Assembly: GCF_024436415.1 (NCBI RefSeq)
Contig: NZ_JAFMZQ010000002.1
Span: 186,001 to 250,000, forward strand
Source of the DNA: Pedobacter deserti
GTDB taxonomy: Bacteria > Bacteroidota > Bacteroidia > Sphingobacteriales > Sphingobacteriaceae
Direction of reading: 5' to 3'
DNA length: 64,000 bases
The position numbers and the translations under genes are program-made. This document shows positions 54,655-63,990 of this stretch, piece by piece. Below the pieces are notes generated by a model, which was not told the origin of the DNA, did not search any database, and was given only the letters and a program-made list of their open reading frames with translations. Position 1 is the stretch's first letter. Every line of letters starts with the position of its first letter.

Positions 54655-55821
54655 ATGATTGCGGTAAACACACTTCTGGATAAAACAAAAGGCGACCGGT
54701 GGATCTGGTTGATCATCATCATGCTATCCATCATATCGGTTATGATTGTATACAGTTCCACCAGTACGCTCGCTTACAAGCGCGGGGTAGGTGTGGAAAA
54801 GCTACTGCTCACCAAACACGTCATCTTTGTGATTATTGGTATTGCGATGATCTACATCGCACACCTGCTCGACTACAGGTATTACGCCGGGATATCCAAG
54901 ATACTGATGATTGTTACCATTCCTCTTTTGGTATATACGCTGATATTCGGTGCAAACTATAACGAAGCTTCCCGTTGGGTAAAAATCCCTGTAATCGGCC
55001 TTACATTTCAGACGTCCGATCTAGCAAAACTCGCTTTGATTACATTCTTAGCCAGAATGTTAACAAAAAAGCAGGAAAATATTAAAGATGTAAAACGTGC
55101 ATTTGTACCTATCATGGGATCGGTATGTGTGGTATTCGTGCTCATAGCCTGGGCAAACTTATCAACCGCCCTCATGCTTTTTGGAGTGAGTATACTGCTG
55201 CTTATCATCGGCAGGATCAGTATAAAGCAAATCATGATCGTGTGTGCCGGCGGATTCGTATTGCTTTTATTTGTTGCCTTTTTAGGTCCGCGTAAGGAGG
55301 TTTATAAATCCCGTATCAATACGTATTTGCATCCTGAACTTCAAAACTCAGATAAGACTTTCCAGTCCGACCATTCCAAAATAGCCCTGGCATCTGGCGG
55401 ATTACTTGGAAAGGGTCCGGGTAATAGTATAGAAAAAAACTTTTTGCCGCATCCGTATTCGGATTTCGTATTTGCAATGATTATAGAGGAGTATGGCACC
55501 GCAGGTGGTGTGTTGGTGATGTCGCTGTATCTCGTTCTGCTCTATCGCTGCATCAAGATCGTAACTAAGGCCCCGAAAGCTTTTGGCGCACTTTTGGCAG
55601 CCGGGCTTGGCTTTAGCCTAACAATTCAGGCCTTTGCGAACATGGCAGTGGCCGTAGGATTAGGTCCCGTAACGGGCGTCCCTTTACCGCTGGTTAGTAT
55701 GGGTGGAACGTCCTTGCTGTTCACCAGTATCGCCTTTGGAATAATTTTGAGCGTAAGCAAAGACGTTGAAGAGTATAATAGTAAAAAAGTGATTGTCGGA
55801 GAAATACCAGCAATGGCATAA
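54655..55821 (+). CDS. ftsW: FtsW, SEDS-family peptidoglycan glycosyltransferase
   Basis: This 388-residue polytopic protein polymerises septal glycan from lipid II together with FtsI. It has about ten hydrophobic helices, the SEDS motif LGPRKEVYKSRINTYLHP, NSDKTFQSDHSKIALASGGLLGKGPG and the C-terminal GPVTGVPLPLVSMGGTSLL. I start it at ATG 54655, 1 base after the murD stop; the upstream in-frame ATG at 54514 lies inside murD. Confidence 0.95.
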   Translation: MIAVNTLLDKTKGDRWIWLIIIMLSIISVMIVYSSTSTLAYKRGVGVEKLLLTKHVIFVIIGIAMIYIAHLLDYRYYAGISKILMIVTIPLLVYTLIFGANYNEASRWVKIPVIGLTFQTSDLAKLALITFLARMLTKKQENIKDVKRAFVPIMGSVCVVFVLIAWANLSTALMLFGVSILLLIIGRISIKQIMIVCAGGFVLLLFVAFLGPRKEVYKSRINTYLHPELQNSDKTFQSDHSKIALASGGLLGKGPGNSIEKNFLPHPYSDFVFAMIIEEYGTAGGVLVMSLYLVLLYRCIKIVTKAPKAFGALLAAGLGFSLTIQAFANMAVAVGLGPVTGVPLPLVSMGGTSLLFTSIAFGIILSVSKDVEEYNSKKVIVGEIPAMA

Positions 55822-55826
55822 AAATA

Positions 55827-56945
55827 ATGAGCAGTACAAGAATAATTATTTCGGGAGGAGGAACAGGCGGACACATTTTTCCAGCTATATCGATCGCAAA
55901 TGCGCTTCGACGTATGGAGCCGGCGTGCGAAATATTATTCGTGGGTGCCACAGGTCGCATGGAGATGGAGAAAGTACCTTCGGCTGGTTATAACATCGTC
56001 GGACTCGATATCAGAGGAATCCAGCGAGGCTCTGTCATCGGAAACCTGGGTCTTCCAATGGTGCTGGTCCGGAGCGTCAGGAAAGCACTCCAGATTATTA
56101 AAGAATTTAAACCGGACGTTGTGGTGGGGGTAGGCGGTTACGCTTCGGGTCCTGTTCTTTTTGCTGCCTCTTTGAGATGCATTCCTTATCTCATTCAGGA
56201 GCAAAACTCTTACGCAGGAATCACCAATAAATGGCTAGGTCGGAAAGCATCAAAAATATGTGTAGCCTTTGACCAGATGGATCAGTTTTTCCCGGGCCGC
56301 GACATCATCAAAACCGGAAATCCTGTCAGGAAAGACGTTGTCGAGATCAAGGGCAAAAAACCTTTAGGCGCCGAATGGTTTGGTCTTAGCACTACCAAAA
56401 AGACTATTTTGGTTATTGGTGGAAGCCTCGGCGCCGGGACTTTAAACAGAAGTGTAGAGAAGCATTTGTCTCAACTCATCGAAAACGACATTCAGGTGAT
56501 ATGGCAGACAGGCAAGGCCTACTATGGCACAATAATATCCCGTTTAGGCGAAAACTATCATCCGAACGTTCGCGTTCTGGAGTTTCTTACGCATATGGAT
56601 ATGGCCTATGCACTGGCAGATCTCATTATCTCCCGCGCTGGTGCTGGTACAATTGCTGAACTTTGCCTGATAGGCAAGCCGGTTATCTTAGTGCCTTCAC
56701 CCAACGTAGCGGAAGATCACCAGACAAAGAATGCACTCGCATTAGTAAAAAATAACGCGGCATTGCTTGTTACCGACAATGCTGCTGAAGAAATGTTGAT
56801 CGAAGAGGCGATCACATTACTTAAAGACAACGACAGGATGAAATCGTATTCTGATCAGATCGCATTCCTGGCTCTGCCCGTTGCAGATGATCTAATCGCA
56901 ACGGAGGTGATGAAACTGGCCCGAAAGGAGGAGACATGGAATTAG
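55827..56945 (+). CDS. murG: UDP-GlcNAc:lipid I N-acetylglucosaminyltransferase
   Basis: This 372-residue peripheral membrane GT28 enzyme converts lipid I to lipid II. It has GGGTGGHIFPAISIANAL (residues about 9-26), VGVGGYASGPVLFAA, IQEQNSYAGITNKWLG, IGGSLGAGTLN and SRAGAGTIAELCLIGKPVILVPSP with the UDP-GlcNAc site. It overlaps murC by 10 bases. Confidence 0.96.
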   Translation: MSSTRIIISGGGTGGHIFPAISIANALRRMEPACEILFVGATGRMEMEKVPSAGYNIVGLDIRGIQRGSVIGNLGLPMVLVRSVRKALQIIKEFKPDVVVGVGGYASGPVLFAASLRCIPYLIQEQNSYAGITNKWLGRKASKICVAFDQMDQFFPGRDIIKTGNPVRKDVVEIKGKKPLGAEWFGLSTTKKTILVIGGSLGAGTLNRSVEKHLSQLIENDIQVIWQTGKAYYGTIISRLGENYHPNVRVLEFLTHMDMAYALADLIISRAGAGTIAELCLIGKPVILVPSPNVAEDHQTKNALALVKNNAALLVTDNAAEEMLIEEAITLLKDNDRMKSYSDQIAFLALPVADDLIATEVMKLARKEETWN

Positions 56946-58288
56946 GGGATGTTAAAATTGTATATTTGGTTGGTATCGGAGGTATAGGCATGAGTGCGCT
57001 CGCACGATATTTCTCTCGCAGAGGAGTAATTGTTGCCGGATATGATAAGACGCCGACTGCGCTAACGAAGGCTTTGGAGCACGAAGGAATTCATGTATCT
57101 CATAGTGACGATCCTGAATCACTGCCTGAACAGTTTGTTGTCAGTAAGGCAGGTGCCCTGGTAATCTATACGCCCGCCGTACCCAAAGACCTGTCGATCC
57201 TTAATTTTTTTCAGGATAGACACTACAATCTTAAAAAGAGGTCTGAAGTTCTTGGGATGATCAGCAAAGGTCAGTTTTGCATTGCTGTTGCTGGTACCCA
57301 TGGAAAAACGACCACATCATCAATCATTGCGCATCTTCTTACCCACAGCGGTGTAGGTTGCACAGCTTTTCTTGGAGGAATCAGTTCAAATTATAACACA
57401 AATTTCCTTATCGGGCATAATGAGCTGGTTGTTGTGGAAGCGGACGAATATGACAGGTCATTTTTAACGCTTCACCCAAACATTGCAGTCATCACATCAA
57501 TGGATGCGGATCACTTAGATATCTATGGCGATCAAACACAATTGCATGAGTCGTTCAGGATGTTTGCCGGACAACTCAAAAAGAACGGCAAATTATTCGT
57601 AAAGATTGGCTTGCCGGTTTCCGGAACAACATATAGTGCAACATCAGAATCAGCCATCAAAGCGACCAACATACGGGTTGAGGGTGGCAGTTTTGTGTTC
57701 GACTATATAGACGGCGATATAACTATTTCAAATATAAAAATGATGTTGCCCGGTGTACATAATATTGAAAATGCCGTGGCAGCCATAGCGGTTGCAAGAG
57801 CCTTAGAGGTATCACCTGAGAAAATTAAAACGTCAATCGAGACGTTCAAGGGGGTCAAACGCCGATTCGAATATGTAGTCAAAACGTCTCACCACATATA
57901 TATAGATGATTATGCTCATCATCCCGAAGAATTGAAAGCCTGTTTTGGCGCCGTTAGGCAATTATATCCCGATAAGAAGCTAACGGTGATTTTTCAACCC
58001 CATCTTTTCAGTCGTACCCGTGATTTTGCAGAGGAGTTTGCGACTGTGCTCGGCACGGTCGACGAACTAATATTATTGGAAATCTATCCCGCAAGGGAAA
58101 TGCCCATAAGCGGTGTCGATGCGAATTTTCTTCTTGAAAAGGTGGAAATGCAAGCAAAATCACTGGTCGGCAAGAATGATGTCCTGGAGCTTATCGCCCG
58201 TGAAAGCCCCGAGTTACTGGTTACCGTGGGCGCTGGAGACATTGATACTTTAGTTGAACCATTGAAAAATATTCTATCATATGCTTAA
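56936..58288 (+). CDS. murC: UDP-MurNAc:L-alanine ligase
   Basis: This 450-residue ligase adds the first stem-peptide residue. It has YLVGIGGIGMSALARYF, the P-loop AGTHGKTTTSS, VVEADEYDRSFL, SMDADHLDIYG, RRFEYV and IDDYAHHPEELKA. Length is normal. It overlaps murG by 10 bases and ftsQ by 8. Confidence 0.96.
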   Translation: MELGDVKIVYLVGIGGIGMSALARYFSRRGVIVAGYDKTPTALTKALEHEGIHVSHSDDPESLPEQFVVSKAGALVIYTPAVPKDLSILNFFQDRHYNLKKRSEVLGMISKGQFCIAVAGTHGKTTTSSIIAHLLTHSGVGCTAFLGGISSNYNTNFLIGHNELVVVEADEYDRSFLTLHPNIAVITSMDADHLDIYGDQTQLHESFRMFAGQLKKNGKLFVKIGLPVSGTTYSATSESAIKATNIRVEGGSFVFDYIDGDITISNIKMMLPGVHNIENAVAAIAVARALEVSPEKIKTSIETFKGVKRRFEYVVKTSHHIYIDDYAHHPEELKACFGAVRQLYPDKKLTVIFQPHLFSRTRDFAEEFATVLGTVDELILLEIYPAREMPISGVDANFLLEKVEMQAKSLVGKNDVLELIARESPELLVTVGAGDIDTLVEPLKNILSYA

Positions 58289-59147
58289 GCGGATCAACTG
58301 GACCAGGGTATTTAATATTTTTGCATGGACGGGCAGTCTCGCGGGAATAGTCGTGCTCATGAGCTTTATTGACGTAAAAAAGAAAGACATCATCTGTCAA
58401 AATATCAATATTAGAATCCCCGGGGCCGACAATTTTATTGAGCGTGAGGAGATTGACGCCATATTAGCAAGGAGCCAGGGAGTATTGGTAGGGCGCAAAC
58501 TGAAAGAAATAAATCTTCAGGACCTTGAGCAGAGTATAAAGGACAACCCCTATATCGCATTTGCAAAAGTATATGCCGATATGAACGGTGTTATCAACAT
58601 AGCGCTCGAGCAGCGCGAACCGGTCCTGCGTGTGGTTAACTCTGGAGATCAGGAATTTTATATCGAAAGAACCGGACTAAAGATTCCTGTATCCCCTAAT
58701 TTTACAGCTAATGTCTTAGCTGTTAACGGAAAAATCCTGGAGCATTTTTCCGGAAAGGTAGACACACTGATCACGAAGAAAGCTAAAGATCTGTTTAAGG
58801 TTGCCTTATATGTTAAGCAGGATTCGTTATGGGACGCGCAAATTGAGCAGATGTTCGTAAACGATAAAGAAGATATTTTGCTAATACCCAGGGTCGGCAA
58901 TCAAAAGATTGTACTAGGCAGTGCCGATTCACTGGATGTGAAGATGAATAATTTGCTTGAATTCTATAAACAGGTTATGCCTAAGCTTGGATGGAATACT
59001 TACAGAACAATCAATATTAAGTACACAAACCAGGTCGTCTGCGAGTTGAACAAAATAGATTCGACGCAGCTTACTAACTCTGTAGATACAATAAAAAAAC
59101 AAATACCTAAGGAAACAATAAATAATCAACTCAACAAATCGATATAA
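58281..59147 (+). CDS. ftsQ: FtsQ/DivIB-like division protein
   Basis: This 288-residue bitopic protein has one N-terminal membrane helix (about 12-31, FAWTGSLAGIVVLMSFID) and a POTRA-like domain (about 38-115, with QNINIRIPGADNFIEREEIDAIL and KVYADMNGVINIALEQREPVLRV). The beta domain ends near residue 255, followed by a polar tail. Position between murC and ftsA supports the call. It overlaps murC by 8 bases. Confidence 0.88.
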   Translation: MLKRINWTRVFNIFAWTGSLAGIVVLMSFIDVKKKDIICQNINIRIPGADNFIEREEIDAILARSQGVLVGRKLKEINLQDLEQSIKDNPYIAFAKVYADMNGVINIALEQREPVLRVVNSGDQEFYIERTGLKIPVSPNFTANVLAVNGKILEHFSGKVDTLITKKAKDLFKVALYVKQDSLWDAQIEQMFVNDKEDILLIPRVGNQKIVLGSADSLDVKMNNLLEFYKQVMPKLGWNTYRTINIKYTNQVVCELNKIDSTQLTNSVDTIKKQIPKETINNQLNKSI

Positions 59148-59149
59148 TC

Positions 59150-60508
59150 ATGGGCAAAGAAAAATTAACCACTCAGTCTCCAATTGTAGTAGGATTGGAT
59201 ATCGGTACTACCAAAATCTGCGTGATCGTGGGGCGCAGAACGCAGCACGGCAAAATTGAAGTGTTGGGTATAGGTAAAGCAGAATCTGCCGGTGTTACCC
59301 GCGGCGTAGTGTCTAACATACAAAAGACAGTGCAGGGTATATCACAAGCGGTTGAACTTGCAAGTGCACAGTCCAATGTTGAGATACGCGTTGTGAACGT
59401 TGGCATTGCAGGTCAGCACATCAAAAGTCTCCAGCATAGAGGTATTCTAACAAGAAGGGAACTTAATAATGAGATAGCTAAAAAAGATATCGATAAACTT
59501 ATTGATGACATGTTTAAGTTAGTGATGCCTCCTGGAGAGGAGATCATCCATGTGCTTCCTCAGGAGTTCACTATAGACAATGAGCCCGGTATCAAAGACC
59601 CTATCGGTATGGCCGGAGTCCGGTTAGAAGCTAACTTTCATATTATATCTGGCCAGGTAACAGCGGTTAAGAACATCATGCGCTGCGTTACCAACGCCGG
59701 CTTGCAAACCCAGGAGTTAATCCTGGAGCCACTAGCGTCTTCAGAGTCGGTGTTGAGCGACGAAGAGAAAGAAGCGGGTGTAGCGCTGGTCGATATCGGC
59801 GGCGGTACTACGGATATTGCCATATTCCATGAAGGCATTATTAGACACACAGCGGTAATACCTTTCGGCGGAAACAGCGTAACAGAAGATATCAGGGAAG
59901 GTTGCTCCGTCATGCGTAACCAGGCTGAACTGCTTAAAACACGGTTTGGTTCGGCTCTGGCTGAAGAAAACAAAGAAAACGAGATCATCTGTGTGCCGGG
60001 GCTGAGAGGAAGAGAACCAAAGGAAATATCCGTGAAGAACCTAGCCTATGTAATTCAGGCCAGGATGGAAGAAATCATAGAGCACGTATACTATGAAATA
60101 AAGTCGTCAGGTTATGAGAAGAAACTTATCGGCGGTGTTGTTATCACTGGCGGAGGTGCCTTATTGAAGCATCTCTCGCAGCTTGTAGAATATGTTACCG
60201 GGCTTGACTGCAGAGTCGGCTATCCAAACGAACATTTGTCGAAGTATGAAGATATGCCGAAAACGATTTATGACGACCTGAAAAGTCCAATGTATGCGAC
60301 CAGCGTTGGCCTGCTGATCAAGGGTATCCAGAAGGCAGAAGAGCTGATAGAGGAAATGAACCAGCCGGGCGTATTCGTTGAAAGACCCAAGGATAAAGAG
60401 AAAGCAAAGCGTTCCGGAGGAGGTCTTTTCGATAAGTTACTAGCCAAAACCAAAGATTTCATCAAAGACGATATGAACGTTAGCGACGAAGATTACATCA
60501 AGCCGTAA
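59150..60508 (+). CDS. ftsA: FtsA cell division actin homologue
   Basis: This 452-residue ATPase anchors FtsZ to the membrane. It shows actin-fold motifs: VVGLDIGTTKICVIVG (phosphate 1), the SHS2-like 1C domain, VALVDIGGGTTDIAIF (phosphate 2) and VVITGGGALLKHL (adenosine). After about residue 400 there is a Lys/Glu-rich linker, then a short amphipathic end (SGGGLFDKLLAKTKDFIKDD) that probably contacts the membrane. It starts 2 bases after ftsQ. Confidence 0.96.
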   Translation: MGKEKLTTQSPIVVGLDIGTTKICVIVGRRTQHGKIEVLGIGKAESAGVTRGVVSNIQKTVQGISQAVELASAQSNVEIRVVNVGIAGQHIKSLQHRGILTRRELNNEIAKKDIDKLIDDMFKLVMPPGEEIIHVLPQEFTIDNEPGIKDPIGMAGVRLEANFHIISGQVTAVKNIMRCVTNAGLQTQELILEPLASSESVLSDEEKEAGVALVDIGGGTTDIAIFHEGIIRHTAVIPFGGNSVTEDIREGCSVMRNQAELLKTRFGSALAEENKENEIICVPGLRGREPKEISVKNLAYVIQARMEEIIEHVYYEIKSSGYEKKLIGGVVITGGGALLKHLSQLVEYVTGLDCRVGYPNEHLSKYEDMPKTIYDDLKSPMYATSVGLLIKGIQKAEELIEEMNQPGVFVERPKDKEKAKRSGGGLFDKLLAKTKDFIKDDMNVSDEDYIKP

Positions 60509-60529
60509 TATTTTTCAACAAAGCAGAAA

Positions 60530-60558
60530 TTTTCCACATTCCCAACAGATGTGGAAAA
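60530..60558. promoter_or_regulatory. Inverted repeat of DnaA-box type upstream of ftsZ
   Basis: TTTTCCACAT (60530-60539) and ATGTGGAAAA (60549-60558) are a perfect 10-bp inverted repeat with a 9-base spacer. Each arm matches TTWTNCACA. It lies in the 129-base ftsA-ftsZ gap, 80 bases before the ftsZ start, and could be an operator or DnaA site. There is no T-tract directly after it, so a terminator is unlikely. Confidence 0.55.
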
Positions 60559-60637
60559 CGCCTGTTAAAAAAGTGTTAATATTACATATTGAGATGAGAA
60601 GGCAACATGAATTTTTAAACAACTGATTCTTAGAGAT

Positions 60638-62278
60638 ATGCAGTTCGAAATGTTAAAAGATAAGTCATCAATAATCAAAGTAATTGGTGTAGGTGGCGGT
60701 GGTGGTAATGCGGTAAACCATATGTATCGCCAGGGAATTACGGGTGTCGACTTTATAATTTGCAATACTGATGCTCAAGCTTTGGAGTCCAGTCCTATTC
60801 CAAATAAGGTTCAATTGGGGGCTAGCTTAACGGAGGGTATGGGCGCAGGCTCTATACCTGAGGTTGGGAAAAATTCAGCTATTGAAAATATCGACGATAT
60901 TAAGCAGATGCTGGGCAATACAACAAAGATGTTGTTTATAACTGCTGGTATGGGCGGTGGAACCGGAACAGGCGCCAGCCCAATAATAGCTAAAGCAGCT
61001 AAGGAGCTGGATATTTTAACTGTTGCCATTATAACTACTCCATTTGCATTCGAAGGCAAGAGACGGAAAATGCAGGCGAATGACGGACTGGAGGAACTTA
61101 AAAAATATGTGGACTCTTACCTCGTTATATCTAACGATCGCTTACGTGAGATCTTCGGCAACTTAACACTTGGATCCGCATTTGCACAAGCTGATGATAT
61201 TTTGACAACTGCAGCTAAGGGCATTGCAGAGATCATTACTGTACCTGGTTATATTAACGTTGACTTCAAGGATGTTAGAACCGTCATGAAAGAAAGCGGT
61301 GTCGCCATTATGGGCAGTTTTGCATGCGAAGGAGAGAACCGTGCATTGAGCGCAGTAGAGGGTGCGCTCGCATCACCGCTGCTAAAGGACAATGAAATAG
61401 AAGGTGCCAGGTACATCCTTCTTAACATTAGTTCCGGGCTGCGCGAGGTAACCATGGACGAAGTGACTATTATTACCGATTATATTCAAGACAAAGCCGG
61501 ACTTTCAGCCGATTTGATCTGGGGTAACTGTATCGACGAAAGCCTTGAAGATAAGTTGTCTGTAACCATTATTGCCACCGGGTTTCAGACCAAGGAAGAA
61601 CGCGAAGAGGATAAGAAGAACGTTAAAAAGATATCTCTACTTACACCGGAGGAGGCTCCTCTTATAAGACCAGTGGAAGCAGTTAATACGTTTATACAAC
61701 CGAAGCCGGAATCGTCCTATAAGGAGCCGGTGCTGAAGGTTAAAGACGAGCAGATCCGGCAGTCAGATCTTTTCGGCGATCTGTTCAATGCAAATAAGCA
61801 AGCCGTTCAGGAGCCTGAAAATAATGTAGTCAGGCATACGCTAATAGACGAGGAAATTATCAGCAATACTCAGGAAGGTCAGGATTCAGCCTATGAATTC
61901 GAGGTTAAAGTATCAGAAACTAATTTCGTTTTTGAATCGCCGGTGGCAAACTTCAACGAGCCCGAAACACAGGCGCCCCAGCAGGAAGCGCAATCTGCCG
62001 GACCTGATGATGATAAAAGTGATGAGTCCATTGAAGACCAGTTGAGGAAGTCTAAGGAGCGTATTCTAAAACTTAAAGATCTTAGCATGAAGTTACGCAC
62101 AAGTAATGGTTTGCAAGAACTGGAGAATGAACCTGCCTATAAGCGGAAGCAAATGCAACTGCAGCAAGTCCAGCACTCATCAGAATCACAGATATCGCGA
62201 TTCACTTTAAGCAACGAAGATGACGGTTCTACAGGTATCAGACCAAACAATTCTTTTTTGCACGATAACGTAGACTAA
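60638..62278 (+). CDS. ftsZ: FtsZ cell division GTPase
   Basis: This 546-residue tubulin homologue forms the Z ring. It has IKVIGVGGGGGNAVNHM, the tubulin signature G104-G112 (GMGGGTGTG), NDRLREIF, the T7 region INVDFKDVRTVM, and the conserved GTPase and C-terminal core to about residue 320. A long acidic, low-complexity linker (about 330-520) follows, rich in Glu, Gln and Pro, longer than in E. coli but typical for this phylum. The extreme C-terminus is TGIRPNNSFLHDNVD. It has its own 129-base upstream region with an inverted repeat. Confidence 0.97.
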   Translation: MQFEMLKDKSSIIKVIGVGGGGGNAVNHMYRQGITGVDFIICNTDAQALESSPIPNKVQLGASLTEGMGAGSIPEVGKNSAIENIDDIKQMLGNTTKMLFITAGMGGGTGTGASPIIAKAAKELDILTVAIITTPFAFEGKRRKMQANDGLEELKKYVDSYLVISNDRLREIFGNLTLGSAFAQADDILTTAAKGIAEIITVPGYINVDFKDVRTVMKESGVAIMGSFACEGENRALSAVEGALASPLLKDNEIEGARYILLNISSGLREVTMDEVTIITDYIQDKAGLSADLIWGNCIDESLEDKLSVTIIATGFQTKEEREEDKKNVKKISLLTPEEAPLIRPVEAVNTFIQPKPESSYKEPVLKVKDEQIRQSDLFGDLFNANKQAVQEPENNVVRHTLIDEEIISNTQEGQDSAYEFEVKVSETNFVFESPVANFNEPETQAPQQEAQSAGPDDDKSDESIEDQLRKSKERILKLKDLSMKLRTSNGLQELENEPAYKRKQMQLQQVQHSSESQISRFTLSNEDDGSTGIRPNNSFLHDNVD

Positions 62279-62291
62279 TCAAAATTACATA

Positions 62292-62319
62292 GCAAGAGTG
62301 CCTCAACGGGCACTCTTGC
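62292..62319 (+). terminator. Hairpin at the end of the dcw cluster
   Basis: GCAAGAGTGCC (62292-62302) pairs perfectly with GGCACTCTTGC (62309-62319), with a 6-base loop, 13 bases after the ftsZ stop. No T-tract follows, so termination is inferred from position and stem strength. Confidence 0.6.
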
Positions 62320-62364
62320 TGCTTCTGACGTCCTCCTTGGATTGATTATCTATGATATAAACCG

Positions 62365-62372
62365 TAAATTTG
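62365..62372 (+). promoter_or_regulatory. -7 promoter element for the serine palmitoyltransferase gene
   Basis: TAAATTTG (TAnnTTTG consensus) lies 26 bases before the TTG start of the enzyme gene. Confidence 0.55.
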
Positions 62373-62398
62373 CGCGTACTTACTAAAAACATATAACA

Positions 62399-63640
62399 TT
62401 GGACATATTTGAAAAGATAGCGAAACATATGGGGCCGATTGGCCAGCATCAAAAGTGGTCACATGGATATTTTTCCTTTCCCAAACTTGAAGGGGAAATT
62501 GCACCACATATGAATTTTCGCGGTAAAGAACATCTGGTATGGAGTCTGAATAACTATTTAGGATTGGCAAATCATCCAGAGGTAAGAGAAGCCGATCAGC
62601 GTGGAGCAGCAGAATTTGGAATGGCATATCCGATGGGAGCAAGGATGATGTCAGGTAATTCAAAATATCATGAGCAACTTGAGCAGGAACTTGCGGCCTT
62701 TGTAGGTAAGCCCGATGCTTTCCTGTTAAATTATGGTTATCAGGGTATGGTGTCAATTATCGATAGCCTGGTCGACCGTAACGATGTCATTGTATACGAC
62801 GCAGAGTCTCACGCCTGTATTATCGACGGACTACGTTTGCATATGGGTAAGCGTTTTGTGTACAAACATAACGATATCGAAAGTGCACGTAAACAGCTGG
62901 AGCGCGCTACAAAGCTAGCTGAACAAACTGGAGGAGGAATTCTGGTGATTACCGAAGGCGTTTTCGGAATGTCAGGAGCACAGGGGAAGCTGAAGGAACT
63001 GGTTGAATTGAAAAAGCAATTTCAGTTTCGTCTGCTGATTGATGATGCGCATGGCTTTGGAACAATGGGGCCGACCGGAGCGGGCACTCATGAGGCCCAG
63101 GACTGTATTGAAGGCGTAGATGTTTATTTTGGCACCTTTGCTAAATCTATGGCCGGTATAGGTGCATTCGTAGCTTCTACCGAAGATATAACCAACTATC
63201 TTCGTTATAATATGAGGTCGCAGACCTTCGCAAAAGCATTGCCTATGCCAATGGTTATTGGACTTCTCAAACGGCTCGAACTGCTCAAGAACAATCCGGC
63301 CTTGCGCGAAAAACTGTGGACCGTAGCGCTCGCCCTGCAAAACGGGCTCCGTGAGCGAGGTTTTGATCTTGGGGTAACAAATACTATGGTAACTCCGGTT
63401 TTCCTGAAAGGCGAACTGCTGGAAGCAACAGCGCTTACCATGGATCTACGCGAAAACTACGGTATTTTCTGTTCAATAGTTGTGTACCCTGTTATTCCTA
63501 AGGGGCTTATAGAACTAAGGTTAATCCCTACAGCGGCTCACAGCCTTGAAGATGTTCAACGCACACTTGAGGCGTTTAGCGAAGTGTCTGAAAAGCTTGT
63601 GAAAGGACATTACAAAACGAGCCAGCCTTCTGTAGCCTAA
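62399..63640 (+). CDS. Serine palmitoyltransferase-like alpha-oxoamine synthase
   Basis: This 413-residue PLP enzyme of the alpha-oxoamine synthase family probably condenses serine with a fatty acyl-CoA, the first step of sphingolipid synthesis. It has FRGKEHLVWSLNNYLGLANHPEV, GARMMSGNSKYHEQLE, SHACIIDG, LLIDDAHGFGTMGPTGAGT and the PLP lysine K249 in GTFAKSMAG. The start appears to be TTG at 62399 (MDIFEKIAKHMGP, as family members in Sphingobacteriia begin); the next ATG is ten codons in. KBL or BioF are alternatives, but the N-terminus and phylum favour SPT. Confidence 0.88.
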   Translation: MDIFEKIAKHMGPIGQHQKWSHGYFSFPKLEGEIAPHMNFRGKEHLVWSLNNYLGLANHPEVREADQRGAAEFGMAYPMGARMMSGNSKYHEQLEQELAAFVGKPDAFLLNYGYQGMVSIIDSLVDRNDVIVYDAESHACIIDGLRLHMGKRFVYKHNDIESARKQLERATKLAEQTGGGILVITEGVFGMSGAQGKLKELVELKKQFQFRLLIDDAHGFGTMGPTGAGTHEAQDCIEGVDVYFGTFAKSMAGIGAFVASTEDITNYLRYNMRSQTFAKALPMPMVIGLLKRLELLKNNPALREKLWTVALALQNGLRERGFDLGVTNTMVTPVFLKGELLEATALTMDLRENYGIFCSIVVYPVIPKGLIELRLIPTAAHSLEDVQRTLEAFSEVSEKLVKGHYKTSQPSVA

Positions 63641-63688
63641 CTTTTAAATGTGCTGAAAAGCGACCGGTATGTTCATAACCTTCCAAAT

Positions 63689-63697
63689 TGTGGAAAA
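63689..63697 (-). promoter_or_regulatory. DnaA-box-like site upstream of the Hc1-like gene
   Basis: TGTGGAAAA (TTTTCCACA on the minus strand) lies 117 bases before the Hc1-like start. The same gap holds GCTTACATT twice (about 63708 and 63755). Chance is possible. Confidence 0.25.
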
Positions 63698-63813
63698 AAA
63701 CAAGATTGCTTACATTCAAATCGGGGGGCAAAAATTTTTTTATTGATTCAAACCGCTTACATTAGTAATACCGTAATAATCAAAACCTTAAAGAACCTAA
63801 AAGTAAGTTAACG

Positions 63814-63990
63814 ATGAAAAAATTTAATGAGGTAAAGGAGCTCATTGCTTCTTTAGAGGCAGATGTAGATAAGTTCTACAACAAGTCAAACAGCGCTGCC
63901 GGAACAAGAGTGCGCAAGGGTATGCAAGATCTTAAGAACCTTGCTCAAACCATCCGTCTTGAGATTCAGGAAGCAAAAAATAAAGGTTAA
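63814..63990 (+). CDS. Small histone H1/Hc1-like protein
   Basis: This 58-residue protein (MKKFNEVKELIASLEAD at the N-terminus, then AGTRVRKGMQDLKNLAQ) is helical and Lys-rich. It matches a small conserved Bacteroidota family usually annotated as histone H1 or Hc1-like. It probably binds DNA and shapes the nucleoid, though direct evidence for the family is thin. The start is ATG 63814 and the stop TAA at 63988-63990. The 173-base upstream gap contains a DnaA-box-like site and a short direct repeat. Confidence 0.85.
   Translation: MKKFNEVKELIASLEADVDKFYNKSNSAAGTRVRKGMQDLKNLAQTIRLEIQEAKNKG

Noticed and set aside
62399..63640. BioF or glycine C-acetyltransferase (kbl) identity
   Set aside because: The N-terminus (MDIFEKI...GPIGQHQKW) and phylum context fit serine palmitoyltransferase; no biotin or threonine-degradation genes are adjacent. 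Not fully excluded.
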